Shown one piece after another: positions 38,490-50,777 of a stretch of 64,000 bases of DNA. Source of the DNA: Sthenelais limicola (Eukaryota > Annelida > Polychaeta > Phyllodocida > Sigalionidae); the NCBI GenBank assembly GCA_942159475.1, contig OW804095.1, positions 57,874,773-57,938,772 of the forward strand, in the 5' to 3' direction. The notes below the pieces were generated by a model that was not told where the DNA came from, searched no databases, and saw only the letters and a program-made list of their open reading frames with translations. The number at the start of each line of letters is the position of its first letter. Position 1 is the stretch's first letter. Position numbers and translations under genes: made by a program.

Positions 38490-39188
38490 TCACTGGTTTG
38501 ACTTTGTGTAGTATGACCACGAGAAGCAGATGTAGTTAGTTTTTTGGAGCCGAGCTAGCCGGGGGCTGTTGTGGCTTATTAGACCACTTGTTTGACGATT
38601 TTTTCCCCGGGGCATTCTTTTTGGGCATTTGCGCCTTATTATTATAGGATTTTGCAGTGTGTGTGTGTGTGTGGAGGGGGGGGGGTACTCCTTTCCTTTT
38701 GCTAAGAAGTAGCAAAAGCCACAACTGTGTAGAAGCTTAACAGACCCTAGGGCATGGGAGGCAGTTTCCTTGCACTCATTCAAGTTGAAAGCCGAGCAGG
38801 GGATGGAGAGTAACAGAGTCAGATGCCACACCTCTGCCCGGGGTCTTGGCCCAACAGAGGCAGGAGAGCACAAATTGGAAGTGGGTTGTGTCTGCCCACA
38901 TTGCTTGTTTCTCATTAATCTGGGCCATGCCTGTTTGCGACCAGGCCCTGATCCCTTCCCAGGCAAAGGCTAATGCATCCCGAGCTAGATTTTCTAGGTG
39001 CTTTATCATGTAGTATGGTATGGAGTTGTAATGAGCTTACTAACCATCCTGGTGAAACCACAAACATTCTGCCAATGAAAGTTCTCTCTTGTCTTTCCTA
39101 ATGACTGTGTACATGTTGGCAGGTAGACTGGATTCAGGTTTTTTGAGAAGGGTAACACAAATTTAAGCATACCTCTAGGAGCACCCAC
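38490..39188 (-). pseudogene. DIRS gag C-terminal region, broken
   Basis: Overlapping minus frames upstream of the RT read PRGMLKFVLPFSKNLNPVYL, then ARDALAFAWEGIRAWSQTGM, then (after frame changes) ECKETASHALGSVKLLHSCG and a basic Lys/Asn/Pro tail NKWSNKPQQPPASSAP. Order, strand and spacing directly before the RT fit the gag of the same element. A (GT)8 run and G10 tract at 38658-38685 interrupt it and change frame. No clear CCHC knuckle is seen. Confidence 0.5.
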
Positions 39189-39239
39189 TGGCGATCAAGC
39201 ACATCTAATGCCATATCCATATCCATATGCATGGAGGAA

Positions 39240-40192
39240 ATGTCATTAGGCAGCAGTAGTTAATCCAGGGGGTGTGTGGCACCAGATTAGAACTATCGTC
39301 ACAATTTGATGGGAATGAAGGGATGTCTTGGGCTATTTACTTTCATAAGTATGGAATGTTTTTGTACGTTGACATTGCCCACCATCCCGCCCATCAACAA
39401 TCGCATTAAAATTGTTTGGTTTTTGTGTTATTAACTGTGCAAAACGATCACCGATGACGGGCGATGTTTTGCACATCATACGGTGGCTGCTATGACGTCA
39501 CTACGAGCGTGTTACCGAGTACGGCCGAGTGCGAGGAAGAAGGCTTAAGAACTGGAGAAAGCTAGACATGCGTTGGCAGATCAGGGTATGTGCAGTACGA
39601 GTACAATATATACACTATGAACCCCGACGTTTTGCTTCTTAAAAATGTTGAGGAAGTGAAATCTGGCATTAGTTTGTGATCTGGATGACAAAAACATAGG
39701 ATATCGGGACATCGAGCCAACTTTGCTAGACTAATTTCGTCGCTCCAGGTGGCTGGTGGCGCGCTCTTGTGCCTATGGGAGAATCAGGATTCCAAGGGAA
39801 TGCCACTGCACCATTTCGTCCAGTGATGGAGTAAAGATTGGCTGGATAACAGGCAGCTTGGCCTACTCAGCCGATGCAGGCCTTGGGTGGAAGTCGGGTG
39901 CTGTGGCGGCTGGACGCTGGCGCCTGCACCAAAGGGCTGTTACTGCTGTGACGTCACCAGAGTAGGCTGCACGGACGACTTGGGTGGAATGGCAGTGGTG
40001 GAAAAGGTTCAGTTATTAGATTCGCCTTTTGGCTTGGTCCACCCTGGCTTTGCCTCTCTGCAGAGCTGAGAAATTTCATGCCTCGAAATTGCACCTTGGT
40101 AACAAATGTCTTCCTAGAAAGCTTCTTGCACAGCTTCTTAGGTGCTCTGTGGTGCTCTAGGTTTTCTGGCTCAGAGTCAGATCCGTTGACTT
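39240..40192 (+). promoter_or_regulatory. GC-richer segment with CRE motifs, possible promoter or exon
   Basis: This segment is flanked by transposons but is itself richer in CpG. It contains the palindromic CRE core TGACGTCA near 39493 and again near 39949. A possible donor CAGG|GTATGTG lies near 39585 and a possible acceptor CGCTCCAG near 39750. The 69-codon frame at 39756-39965 has no recognised domain. I cannot decide between a host promoter with a first exon and a regulatory part of a mobile element. Confidence 0.25.
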
Positions 40193-42059
40193 CCCGACGG
40201 GCAAATGAACGTGATTCTGCGCGATTTTTAATGCGCTATCATTTCGTCATACTTCTGTGATGAGAGTGGACGCTTTTCACGCAATAATTATTGCGCAATG
40301 ATAGCGTGATGGTCACGCTAAGAGTATAACGCAATATTATTGCAAAAATTAGCAAATTCTTATGGCATTTTGAGCGTGATATATATATATATATATATAC
40401 AACCGATTCCTAAGATTAATAGCATCGGAAATAAATGAGACTCTTGAAGGGTATCGTTATGCCTCTCTTCATAACCATACTTTTATTTTCATCAATTCTA
40501 CTATCTCTTTGTGAGCATGAAGCAGAGCAGCCTTCCATTTGATGTGTTCCAGTCTTTTGGTTGCACTGCCTTGCCCAAGCCACTAGGGGCAATCCATATG
40601 TACAGTCATTAGGGTGCTTTGATCACAGCATTATTCAGTATCAAACAGGAATATAAACACACATACACTATAGGAGTATATCACATATAACATCCCTATG
40701 TACATGATGTGGAATATCTATAGTGATATAAATGCCAAATAAGTGTATTAGCGGCACCTTTATTGTAAAAGAATTTGTAAATGCACCCCAGTTCCCTTGT
40801 GCGACACCTGGTGAAAACAATACCGCCACCTGGTGAAAACAAATCGCATAATGGTAAGGGCTATTGACTAAGGGTAATGGCCTATTCCCATTATTTCGAA
40901 CCTATATAATAGAATTGTTTTCTGGGTATAGATTAGGCTCTGAGACTAAAAAAAAGAATTATCCCGCCCTACATGAAGTTACTGACCAATAATGATTCAA
41001 ATTTAAAATTTCCCAAAGACTTGTGACTCATTTTCCTGTAACACATGCCATATATGGGCACTTCTCATGAAACGTTGACAAAGTTTGTATTTCTCTATTA
41101 GTTCTCTCTCCTAGTATTCTCTATAATTCTAAGCCAATACCTGAAATAAAACGTGATGCCGAATGATGCAGATCAGTTTCCTTTACTATTAATAATTGCA
41201 AATAAATTCTTCTAAACATCCAGATTTCCTTCCATTTTGAGCCAAACAATTATACATTCTCTGTTTTTGCCTACATTCAAATACAAATGCGCCAAATACA
41301 TAACAAATACCCAACTTTTTTTTTAAAAAAAACAACTTAATTTTTAATTAATCAAAAATTTCCCTGATAATTTTGCCTCTAAATACTTAAATCAAATTTA
41401 TATTTTACCTTCATTAACAACCTATACAATACCGATACTATGATGATGATCATTAACAGGAAAACGAGGGGAAGAATGTTATATATTTCAGTTAATTATA
41501 AATATATTGGATTATATGTGTATATTATGGGCAGAGGGTCAACATTGCCAAGATTTTCAGCCAAATGTCGACCAATTGGTGGAATTGCTAGTTTAGCTTT
41601 GTGTGTAGAGTGAGTATGAGTGTCAGAGAATGGAGTGTCAGAGCGCGACAGTAAGTGTGAATGCTAGGTGAGTGAACAGTGCCAGGTATTGCGTCCAGTT
41701 CTGGCTTCATTATGATGAGTATTTAGGTGCAATTTTGAATGCGCATTATATGCGCAATTGAGATCACACCCATGTTATTAACTTTTGAAAAAAAACATGT
41801 ATTCACAGATATAATTGGTTAATTAACACATGTTTAATACAAACATAAATGAATATAAATGAGAACTTGATCCAACACAAGTGTGAGATCACCAACAGCA
41901 TAGGAGGAAATAGACGCAATGGATTTCACATAATGGTTGCTAATGGCATGTCCATTTCACTGTGATTCAAAGCAATAAGTATCACACTTCACTAGTTTGC
42001 TGTCAATCACAAAATGATCACAGTGCTATCACACTCAATTGCACTCAGTGCCCGTCGGG
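40193..42059 (-). mobile_element. TIR element copy 2 (1,867 bp, inverted)
   Basis: It starts CCCGACGGGCA and ends TGCCCGTCGGG (perfect 11-bp TIRs), flanked by TT on both sides. In the element's own orientation this equals the AA seen around copy 1. It is collinear, as reverse complement, with 25022-26885. Examples are the ATAATTATTGCGCAAT block at about 40281-40297, GCGCATTATATGCGCAATTG near 41741, and the CACAAGTGTGAGATCACCAA block near 41878. A (TA)n run at 40381-40400 is private to this copy. No transposase is seen. Confidence 0.8.
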
Positions 42060-43600
42060 TTGTCGCCATCGCCATCTTGCTCATTATCCTCAACAAAGTG
42101 AGGGCTCGGCTTCGTTGTCTGGGCTGAGTGGCATAGAGTTCCTTCCTCATTCCAGCCTTTACCCTCAGCATCCTGAGTGCTAAGGGAAAGTAATCTGAAT
42201 TTATGTCTCTCCGGGAGAGACCAAAGATAGAAAAAAGAGCCAAAAAAGGTGAGGTGAAAACCTTGCTCCTCGAAACAGAATGAGGGAGAGGACGCCAGTG
42301 TCAACGACGGTCCACGTCACTGGTTGCTGAAGATGTTAGGTCATAATGCCAGTGACTTCAGGGGCAAGCCCGAAAACCTACAGCCTTATTCCAGACAAAT
42401 ACGTAATTATGCCAACTAAAAGACTGGTGAAAATGGGATGATTGGTCTTGGATACAATAACTAATTTTGGGGAAACAAATTCAGTCTTCAGTGATTACAG
42501 CTCCAACGTGAGATTTGCATGTCCGTTAAGACTCATTTCGATGACCAGCTTTTACATTTAATAGATTAAATCTTAAAATTTGAAAAAGAAATAAGAAAAC
42601 TGTTAATGTTGTTTGCCACTGAAATATCATACGGTATACCATCTTATCCTTCCGAGTGTTCAATGACAGACACCTGTTTCCAACAATTTGTATAGGGAAC
42701 CTAAAGGAAAGAAGGTGATAAGCTTTAAGTAACAATCCGTATCCACCTTAACCAAGACAATGCAGGAAATGCTTACAACGGTTTAATAAATCCGTAGTTG
42801 CCTCCTTCTCTCCCAAATGATAGTAATCACAGCAATAATTCAAGTCGTGACCGAGCTTGCGCCCCAGTGTCATTTGAAACATTTTCCTCCTCCTATACGG
42901 CTCTTTTACGAGTTACACCAGTCACGCCCAGTCGCCTATTGCTGTTTTTTTTCTCAGAGAACCAGTCACAAAACTTACAAAAAGCTCACCTTTTTATCAT
43001 TTTATTCAAACTGGGTTGTCCAAGTCCCCTTTTGAGGGATATTCACTTGCACCAGTGTCAAAGCTAGTATTAACCGTTCACAAATTCAAATGTACAAAGT
43101 TATGATTTTTTGACATGTAACAATGCCCTACGTTTGTGTCTGACCGTCTACAGTAGATTACATTCAGAGATATGGTACAGTTCTCGTCATGTCATATACA
43201 CAGTATACAAAGTTATGAAAATGATAATAGAAGTAGAAATAAGTAACAAAAGGTACTCTACCGCTTGCCACTCAAACAACACAAGTCATAATTTAAAATG
43301 TTTGTGGCCAATAAAAATATTTAAAAAAAAAATAATGATCGTGGGATTCACAATGGAGTGTTGGCGGTTTTAATCTTTACAGCAGTTTAAGTGATATTGA
43401 ATACAATATGATAGATTAAGGAGACATACATAAAGTGTCAAGCCATATTTCTGGTTTGATTTAAATGTTTCAATGGACCCTATATAATTTTTAATTTCTT
43501 TGTCTAGCTGACAGTTGTTTTCAAGCATGTGCACGTTTAACAAATGCAGAATTTTCAGAACTGTTGTCCTAAATCTGGGTAATTTTATTATCGGGCCTTA
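42060..43600. other. non-coding stretch
   Basis: Frames of 78-89 codons around 42007-42304 and 42798-43067 have no recognised domain. No splice-supported exon is called. Confidence 0.35.
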
Positions 43601-43870
43601 GTTTATTCTTGAATTCCTGTTGGGAATATTAAAGAATGGGTTTCTGGCTCTTTTAAATGCTAGTACTCTAAGATGGACTATGCTATGATTGTTTAACAGA
43701 GGTACTTTTGCTGTATTATGTAGAAGGTCGGTCGGTGCTTCATGAGGAAGATTAAGTATTGGTTTTAGTTAAGTTTCTGTTGCTTGTCAAGAAGGGGTTG
43801 GTGTGAGTTGTGTAGGAGAATATTTCCTTCGTCAAAGAAATGTAGGGTTATTCTCTTGTATATTTTCATG
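43600..43870 (-). pseudogene. LINE reverse-transcriptase C-terminal relic
   Basis: On the minus strand, after a frame change, the sequence reads PILNLPHEAPTDLLHNTAKV, then PLLNNHSIVHLRVLAFKRAR and NPFFNIPN. This matches the post-catalytic region of CR1/Jockey-like RTs (compare RRRAHILNLAFKRSKKPAF in LINE B). Upstream, VMKIYKRITLHFFDEGNILL may also belong to it. The catalytic domain is absent. It is an old fragment from a different element than LINE A or B. Confidence 0.6.
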
Positions 43871-44080
43871 ACTGATGGTAGGCCTATGTTGTATCTTCTA
43901 TACGGCGAGGTGCCCAGAAAAGCATCGCTGTCAGTGTCGTTTGGATGTTGCGATGTATCGCTGTCGCTTTTGCTCGCAGAACTAAAAACATTGCAGTCAG
44001 TACATCGCTGTATATTGGTTTGAGGCTATCAATATAACTTCGCATTTGATAAAGAATTTGTTTTGTCGTTTTTTTTAAAA

Positions 44081-44300
44081 AGGGAGAAGGCGGAGAAGGG
44101 AGAGGAGAGCTGGCGAGCGGAGAAAGGGTGCGCGAGGAGAAAGAAAGAGAGAGAGAAAGAGAGAAAGAGAGAGAAAGGAGAGGAGAAATAGTGGAGAAAG
44201 AGAGAGGAGAAAGAAAGAAAGAAAGAGGGGGAGAGAAAGAGAAAAATGGGTAAGAGAAGAGGAGAGCAGGTGAGCAGAGAAAGACTGAAAAAAACCTTTT
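44081..44300. repeat. purine-rich (GA)n/(GAAA)n tract
   Basis: About 200 bp nearly all A and G on the plus strand, dominated by GAGAGAAAGA units. The open frames across it encode low-complexity Ser/Leu/Phe or Arg/Lys/Glu and are not genes. Confidence 0.9.
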
Positions 44301-47300
44301 TAAAGAAAACACATCATGGTCCAGTCAAACGTATCTATATTGTTCTGATATGCCTACATCGAGCATCATGTAAATCATTATTTCAAAAGCGAAACTACCC
44401 AGAGATAAACTTGAAGATATATCTTGGATACGTGTACAACACACACACGTTCAATAATGTGGTAATAATGCACCAGATGACATAGATTCCGAATGCATTT
44501 TGAACCACGCCAATGACGTATTTGTATTCGTTAATTAGGGTAACCATTCTCCTTTAAGCCATCCTTATTCTATAAAAGGGTGTAAATAATGTATTATTAA
44601 AATGCTGGGGTGTAGAAGGCCCGTCTCATAGAAGAGGTTAACCACATTTGTATTGTTTGAATACGGTCCATGTTGCTTAACTCACACATATCACTTGTAA
44701 TTAGATATTGTTATAACATATATAACAATATCGTCATTTCCAATTATTGTGATCATATCGTGATACCTCTATTGTAATAATTATGATGTCCAGGGATCAT
44801 GTGTGGTGGGAGTGGTAAGAACTATATTAAAATAACCGTATAAACTATCATACAGGATGATATCCTGCATAATATGTGAAACGGTGGTCAACGTTTTACG
44901 TTGCACCAATTATTCATTAAGGAATTCTTACAGTCATGTATACCTGGAGTATATATATGTAAATGGTACCCCATATTGAGAATGCCCACGAATCTGATGA
45001 TAATTCGACGTAATTTGCGGTATTTGCGCCTCCACGGCATCTGTGTTCAGAAACATACATAAAAATGGAGAATAGAAATTCAACCACGCATTTGTTTATA
45101 TAATACTAACACTGTAGGCTATAATCACCTGTTAATATTTCAGATACACACTCTCATAAACGTGGCCTCCATTATACTATCATAAATAGAGTCATCTTGG
45201 CCACAACCAGTTGTGACTAGAACATAGCATCCATCACTATCAGAATTTGTTCAATATCTGCCATATCAAGTCGGTTGCTTGAAGCTTTGTTGTTCTGTGA
45301 TGATGAGCCTTATCATGTTATTACCAGAGTGCACCGTTGTAGCGTCCGTTTGGGCCATGGCGTTGAAGAATATGATTATCACAAGACAATCCAGGTGGCG
45401 CAGCAGGCGACAGTCGATGTGGATCGTGGTGTGGTTTGCCTGATAGCTCCATCCTTTCCCGAAACAATGATTAATTGCTTCCGCATTCGTTCTTCGTCTG
45501 AACACAGTCCTTTATTCTGGGTTTGCTTTCTAACTATGAACTATACTCCTTTGCTAGGGACAGTATTAAATTTTCTGATAGAACACCCATCATTCCAAAC
45601 GTACGATACGAGAAGCGACATAGAAGCGACATTTGCAGTTTAATCGGTTCGTTATTTTAGTATCTGATAGAATATATTTCCCCAACTTCTAGATTAATAG
45701 CTAATGCCAACTGAATTGTCTCTTCTAGAACCGGGACCTAGATGTAGACCGTAATAGCGGAACTTCACTAAAGGAAAAACGGCGGCGACAAATTTTGTTG
45801 TCGCTCACTAACAACAGCTCATTTCATGTTTGCAACCAAAATGCAAATGGAGGAGTATCAGATGTCTTGCTACTTTCTCTGTGAACTGTTATTTCTCTGT
45901 GGAGATTTGTTGCACAAAAATAGTGCAGCTGTTTTTCTTCTAGTGAAGTTCCGCTATAAGTTCACATGTGTTCTCTATAGGTCTGCGTGGAGCTTTGCCA
46001 CGAGAGTTATCAAAGAGTTATTAAGAGCCATGCCGATTTATTCTTTTCTTAAACAAAAAAAGAATTAAAAAACTGTCCTCCGCCGACGCTAAAGGGAATA
46101 CAACGCATCTAAATGGCTACCTGATTATGTTGTTCATTTACCAAAGGGTCGTTCCATTCAGATGAGTCGCTTCAGTGGAAGAAAAGAATATTGCTTTTGA
46201 AAGGCATTTGCTATTCAAAATTCGGAGACCTATGGATGGATACAGGCTATCACTCTATTGCTAAACTTGAAAATGGAGTATTGTGGTCTAGATTGTTCGT
46301 TATCAAAGATTGCGGGAAATAAGAATATTGTGCAACTGATGTCCTATACATTTCCATGGAACGACAGCACACTTGCTATCACCCGAAATGCCTAGTTAAT
46401 GTTAAACAATATTCGAAAATGCAACTGAATCATAAGGATGTCGTCATGATGCATCGTTATATCCAGTAAAATATATTTATAAACAGCTAAACTTACCTGT
46501 ATATGTGTTACGCTTCTTACTTCGGGGAAAATGTTTTTGTTCTGATGGGACTTCGGAAGTACTTTCCTATATATCTGTGCCGGACCTTGACGGTGACACT
46601 TACGGACAACAGCATTTCGATGATGAATTTTACTTACGTAAAGGACAGGTTACGAAATGTAAGCTTTGGCAGCGATAAAAGGTAGTAGCGATGTTTAATA
46701 TCCAGTAACAAACAACACATTGACCAATTTGAATGCGTGTTAGAATCACGAATCTTTGAATTTGATTCATTGATATTGTACGTAAATTTACTTTTTGCCC
46801 GAAAACGAATCGAACGACGTTTACAAATATATAAAATATATATGATGAGACTAGATTCAGAACCTGTTTAAAAAGATCGCTCATAGAATTCAATGATTAA
46901 GAATCGATCATATGGTTATTATGTGTCGTTTATTTGTAATAGGCCCTACTAATATGTTTGTATTGACTTGGCAAATGCGGTTAATTGTCTTATTCATTCA
47001 TGCATAGAACAGAGAAATTGCTAGTATAAAGGCCATTCGTCGACAATCTTTTCTTTCTTGCAATGATCACATATATTCGATTCCGAGTATTTAATACTGA
47101 AAAGTTGTAACCATCGCTTTATTTACAATTAATAAAAGGCACGCATGGAATGATTGGACACACTCAAATATGTAGTGGCAACGGTTTTTTCCCCAATGCC
47201 TCATTTCTACTAGGTTCCATGCATTATCCCTTTGAAAAATCACGTCAATGGAAACCACATGCACTGTGACAATAGCACCTTAAATTGTGGTGTCGCTTGC

Positions 47301-49831
47301 GCGTTGAACTATATCGAAGCCTTTGTCGTCTATTTTCGTATCCAAACAGCTTGAACATCATTATCGATTCTAATTCCATTCCTTTGCGCCCATTTTGGAA
47401 CCATATCTGTAGTTCAAGGACTAAGGCATCTTCAGATATGAAAAAATAACATAAAACTTTATTGCATCGAAATTATATTGCCATACAAACAGATAGATTA
47501 CACACCAGAATCGATGGTCCCATTATTTTTAGAAGACACAATTTAATATTAAGAACAGTCTTCAGTACGATTATAAGGGAAACTATTGGGAAATTATTGG
47601 AAATCATTGGGGTCCTATGTCTTGGACTTGCTAATAAAAACACTTCGAAGCCTTGCTTAACCATACAAGCCCATTAGTCGACCATGCAGTACAATTGCCT
47701 GTAATCGAACAACTATCTGTCAGTCATATATATTGTGTACTCTCACTGCTGGAAGGCAGTACCACTCAGCTGTCGTGGTCCTCTGCATCATTTACTTGAA
47801 GGCCTCCTTGCTGCTCGCATTTGTGCGAAGAGTTGATGATATCTGGAAATATAGCAATGTTGACTTTTACAATCTCATAGGAATGAGCATTTCATTCTGA
47901 TGGCAATGAACAATTAATTTTGATGCGAATGAATATTTAAATTTCCTCTCAATAAGCACTAGACATTTTGATGTGTGTGCAGTTAGAGTTACTCATTTCG
48001 CTAAGAAGCTTATTTCAGACAGATTCTCCAAGAGTTACATACATGTTTATGAAACAGCACAACGTTTGATGCGATGACATAATGTCATACGAAATGTCAA
48101 TTTGAGCAACTATTGGATTTAGCTTATAGTAAAATCGTTTGCATTAACCTTTCATAAATGGCGCAAATATTACTAGAGCCAATGAAGATAGTTTGAGAAA
48201 AACTTTGCTGAATTCATTTGAGTTCAAAGCAAGACTGAGATGAACTATTTTAAACAACTTGCCACACTCTATAGGTAAGCGTTTGAGGGGAAATTAATAT
48301 TGCGAATAATTGCGATCCCCTATTCATAGACAGACAACATAGATATGATGTAATGTAATTCCATGAATTTCCTAGAGAAACTTTGTAACGAAATAAAGAC
48401 CAAGTATAATTGACTTAACGACGTCAAGGACAGTGATTACAGGATAGCTTCTATTCACGTTTAGGAGCCCTTTATCCTCAGACATGACTGTTAGAACTGG
48501 CGCATTTTCTGGATTTTATTAATTTTACGTCGGGCGGTCTTCATCGATAATAGTAAGTGTTCAGTTTCAGCGGTAAATATTTGTCTCCATATATACCTTC
48601 CAAAAAGGGACAGATTTGAGAAAAGTGAAATAAACTCGCATTGCTTATTACCAAACACCATAACATCCTCGATAATAGCACGAGTAAAAAAACATTTGAA
48701 TGATCGTATGATAGCCACGGTAGTGTATCTTTAATTTATACACATCTAAAATTGGGTCTTCTTAATTACGTGTGTCTTCACATAGAATTAGCTAATTTCG
48801 AACCAACATGACTTTATTCTAATATAAATCGAATATGGAGTAACTCCAAGAAATCCTTTTACCAACTGTTATGTAAACAATGCTTCTCACCAAAAGTCGT
48901 TGGTCGCTCTCGTTCTTATGCCCAGACATAGATTTTCTAACCTTGACGATTAAAATAACTCTATGACAGGAGACAATTTAAGTGTGTTAAATAATATGAC
49001 GTTCGTTATTTGGTTACGACTGTTGTTAGGTCCACTAACGCGCGCTGTGTTAGATATGAAACGCGGCGCTGAACTGTTAATTAATCATTACTTGGACGAT
49101 GACGGAACTGCGAAAGTCGCCTTAAATGGATCCCAATACTTTTCGGTAAATCACCCAATATTAGCACCACCTTACATTGGGCCAGGCTATGAGAAAAGGA
49201 CTATACATATTGGTGTATTTATACGAAGGGCGAATTATAGATATCCTGTGGCCTAAGGTTAATATTGTTGGCCACGAGATGGGAGACCTTCTTGGTGGGC
49301 TATACTGCGGGCGGTGGTGTCATTTTCCCGGTTGCAGTTAACGAATAATCCCCTCGGTTAATAGCATTGATAAATGGCAATGCGTGGCACCTGTCTGGAC
49401 TTCGAAGTAGTTGGAATGCGATTTCTGCTCGTCGAGATTGCGTATTCCCACCCCAATTATACAACACATTCTCTCTTGCTATAATGCTTTATACTCCTGT
49501 CATTTTTTATTTGTAGAAGTCAGTCTAATCCCATTGCTGCAGCGTTTACTACCCATGGGGTCCATCCCCATTTACTTTGGATGATTACTTCTTATTTCCT
49601 AGGGACAGCTATTTAGTATCTTTTTATTCTCGATGATTGATGTGTTTGTGTTTGTGACGAAAACTTGTTTATCATGGATCTCCATCTCTTCAAATTATAC
49701 ATTTAAAATACAAATGAAAAACAACATGGTGTGCCTACTAAATGTACATGTGAATATTAAAGATCCTACTAAATTTACTATATTACTATAAATATCATAT
49801 CCTTTGTTAGAAGGAAGGCTGGAAGGAGTAA
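44301..49831. other. non-coding stretch, no gene recognised
   Basis: Frames of up to 122 codons (45275-45643) and 97 codons (48963-49256) have no recognised family, leader or splice context. I see no structured repeat. Confidence 0.4.
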
Positions 49832-50777
49832 AGTGTCTAAATTTCATTTTGTAGGGGGAAGGTAGATCGCTTTATATCGGGGGAACCGAAGATGAAATGG
49901 ATGACGAAATAGAGAAGCTCTTTAAATAAAGTTGATGTTGTTTACTCCACGGTGAAGTGTGTATCACATAACATTTGTATGTAGAGGCGTGTGGTACATA
50001 CCGTGTGGTACATTGTTTTGTACCACATGGGCGGGGCCTAATGATAAACGCAAAATAAACCCATTTGATTGGCTCCCTTCAACGCGGGAAAATGCGTTGT
50101 CAATGACTCTTACTATATTGCGTCGTCGCCGGCATGGCATGGTCGAAACTTTGTAAGTAAATAAAGGACTTTTGTTTTAATTTCTGATGTTATTAACACC
50201 ACCGTGGAGTAAAAATAGGACCGCATCTCGTAGGTGGTCTGGCCGAAAGGATCACATTGACCCTCGACGATTCTTTTCGATATTATAGCAAGAACAGCAT
50301 AGTATCGCGTATGAGGGGGGCTATATTCTCCGAGTATGGCCGAAAACAACGAGGCCGTAGGCCGAGTTGTTTTTCGGCCATACGAGGAGAATATAGGCCT
50401 CCAAAGACGCGATACTGTGCTATTCTTGCTTTTATTCCATGATTCTTAACTTAAAAGAACTTTATTTGCTTTAATTTCATCAAACTGTGTTGTCTGCATA
50501 GTTTCGAATGGTCGTGACGTCACTGTACAATACAGGGAATTTATATTGTCCACCTTGTGAGCGGCAAGTATATCGATTATATTGTACGCTCACGGCCAAA
50601 TCATGGAATAAAACACACTCGCCTATTGGCTTGTGTGCCATACGAAAAGAAACGTCTTGGGTCAATGTGATCCTTTCAGCCAGACCGCCTACTCGTGCGG
50701 TCCTATCATATTATTATTTAACTCAAGGCTTTCGGGCTTACTTGCCCTTCATCAGGAATAGTGTCTAAATTTCATTT
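49832..50777. mobile_element. composite foldback element flanked by an 18-bp direct repeat
   Basis: AGTGTCTAAATTTCATTT occurs at 49832-49849 and 50760-50777, bracketing about 910 bp. Inside lie three nested inverted structures. First, TTTACTCCACGGTG (49941-49954) pairs with CACCGTGGAGTAAA (50200-50213). Second, an arm at 50214-50275 (AGGACCGCA, then GGATCACATTGACCC) pairs with 50640-50706. Third, a near-palindrome at 50286-50430 surrounds GAGGCC-GTA-GGCC. GTGACGTCAC (a CRE core) lies at about 50515. No coding capacity is seen. It is probably a non-autonomous element or nested MITEs; the direct repeat would be a long target-site duplication. Confidence 0.65.
50727..50756 (-). ncRNA. hammerhead-ribozyme-like core, probably degenerate
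   Basis: On the minus strand CTGATGA is followed by A, then a stem GGGC...GCCC and GAAA, the order of a hammerhead core (CUGAUGA, stem II, GAAA). Such motifs are known in Penelope-like elements and animal retrozymes. Against function: there is an extra A between CUGAUGA and stem II, stem III would be only about 3 bp, and I find no convincing stem I. Confidence 0.3.

Noticed and set aside
45275..45643. 122-codon ORF that looked mildly coding
   Set aside because: No domain recognised on either strand and no splice support.
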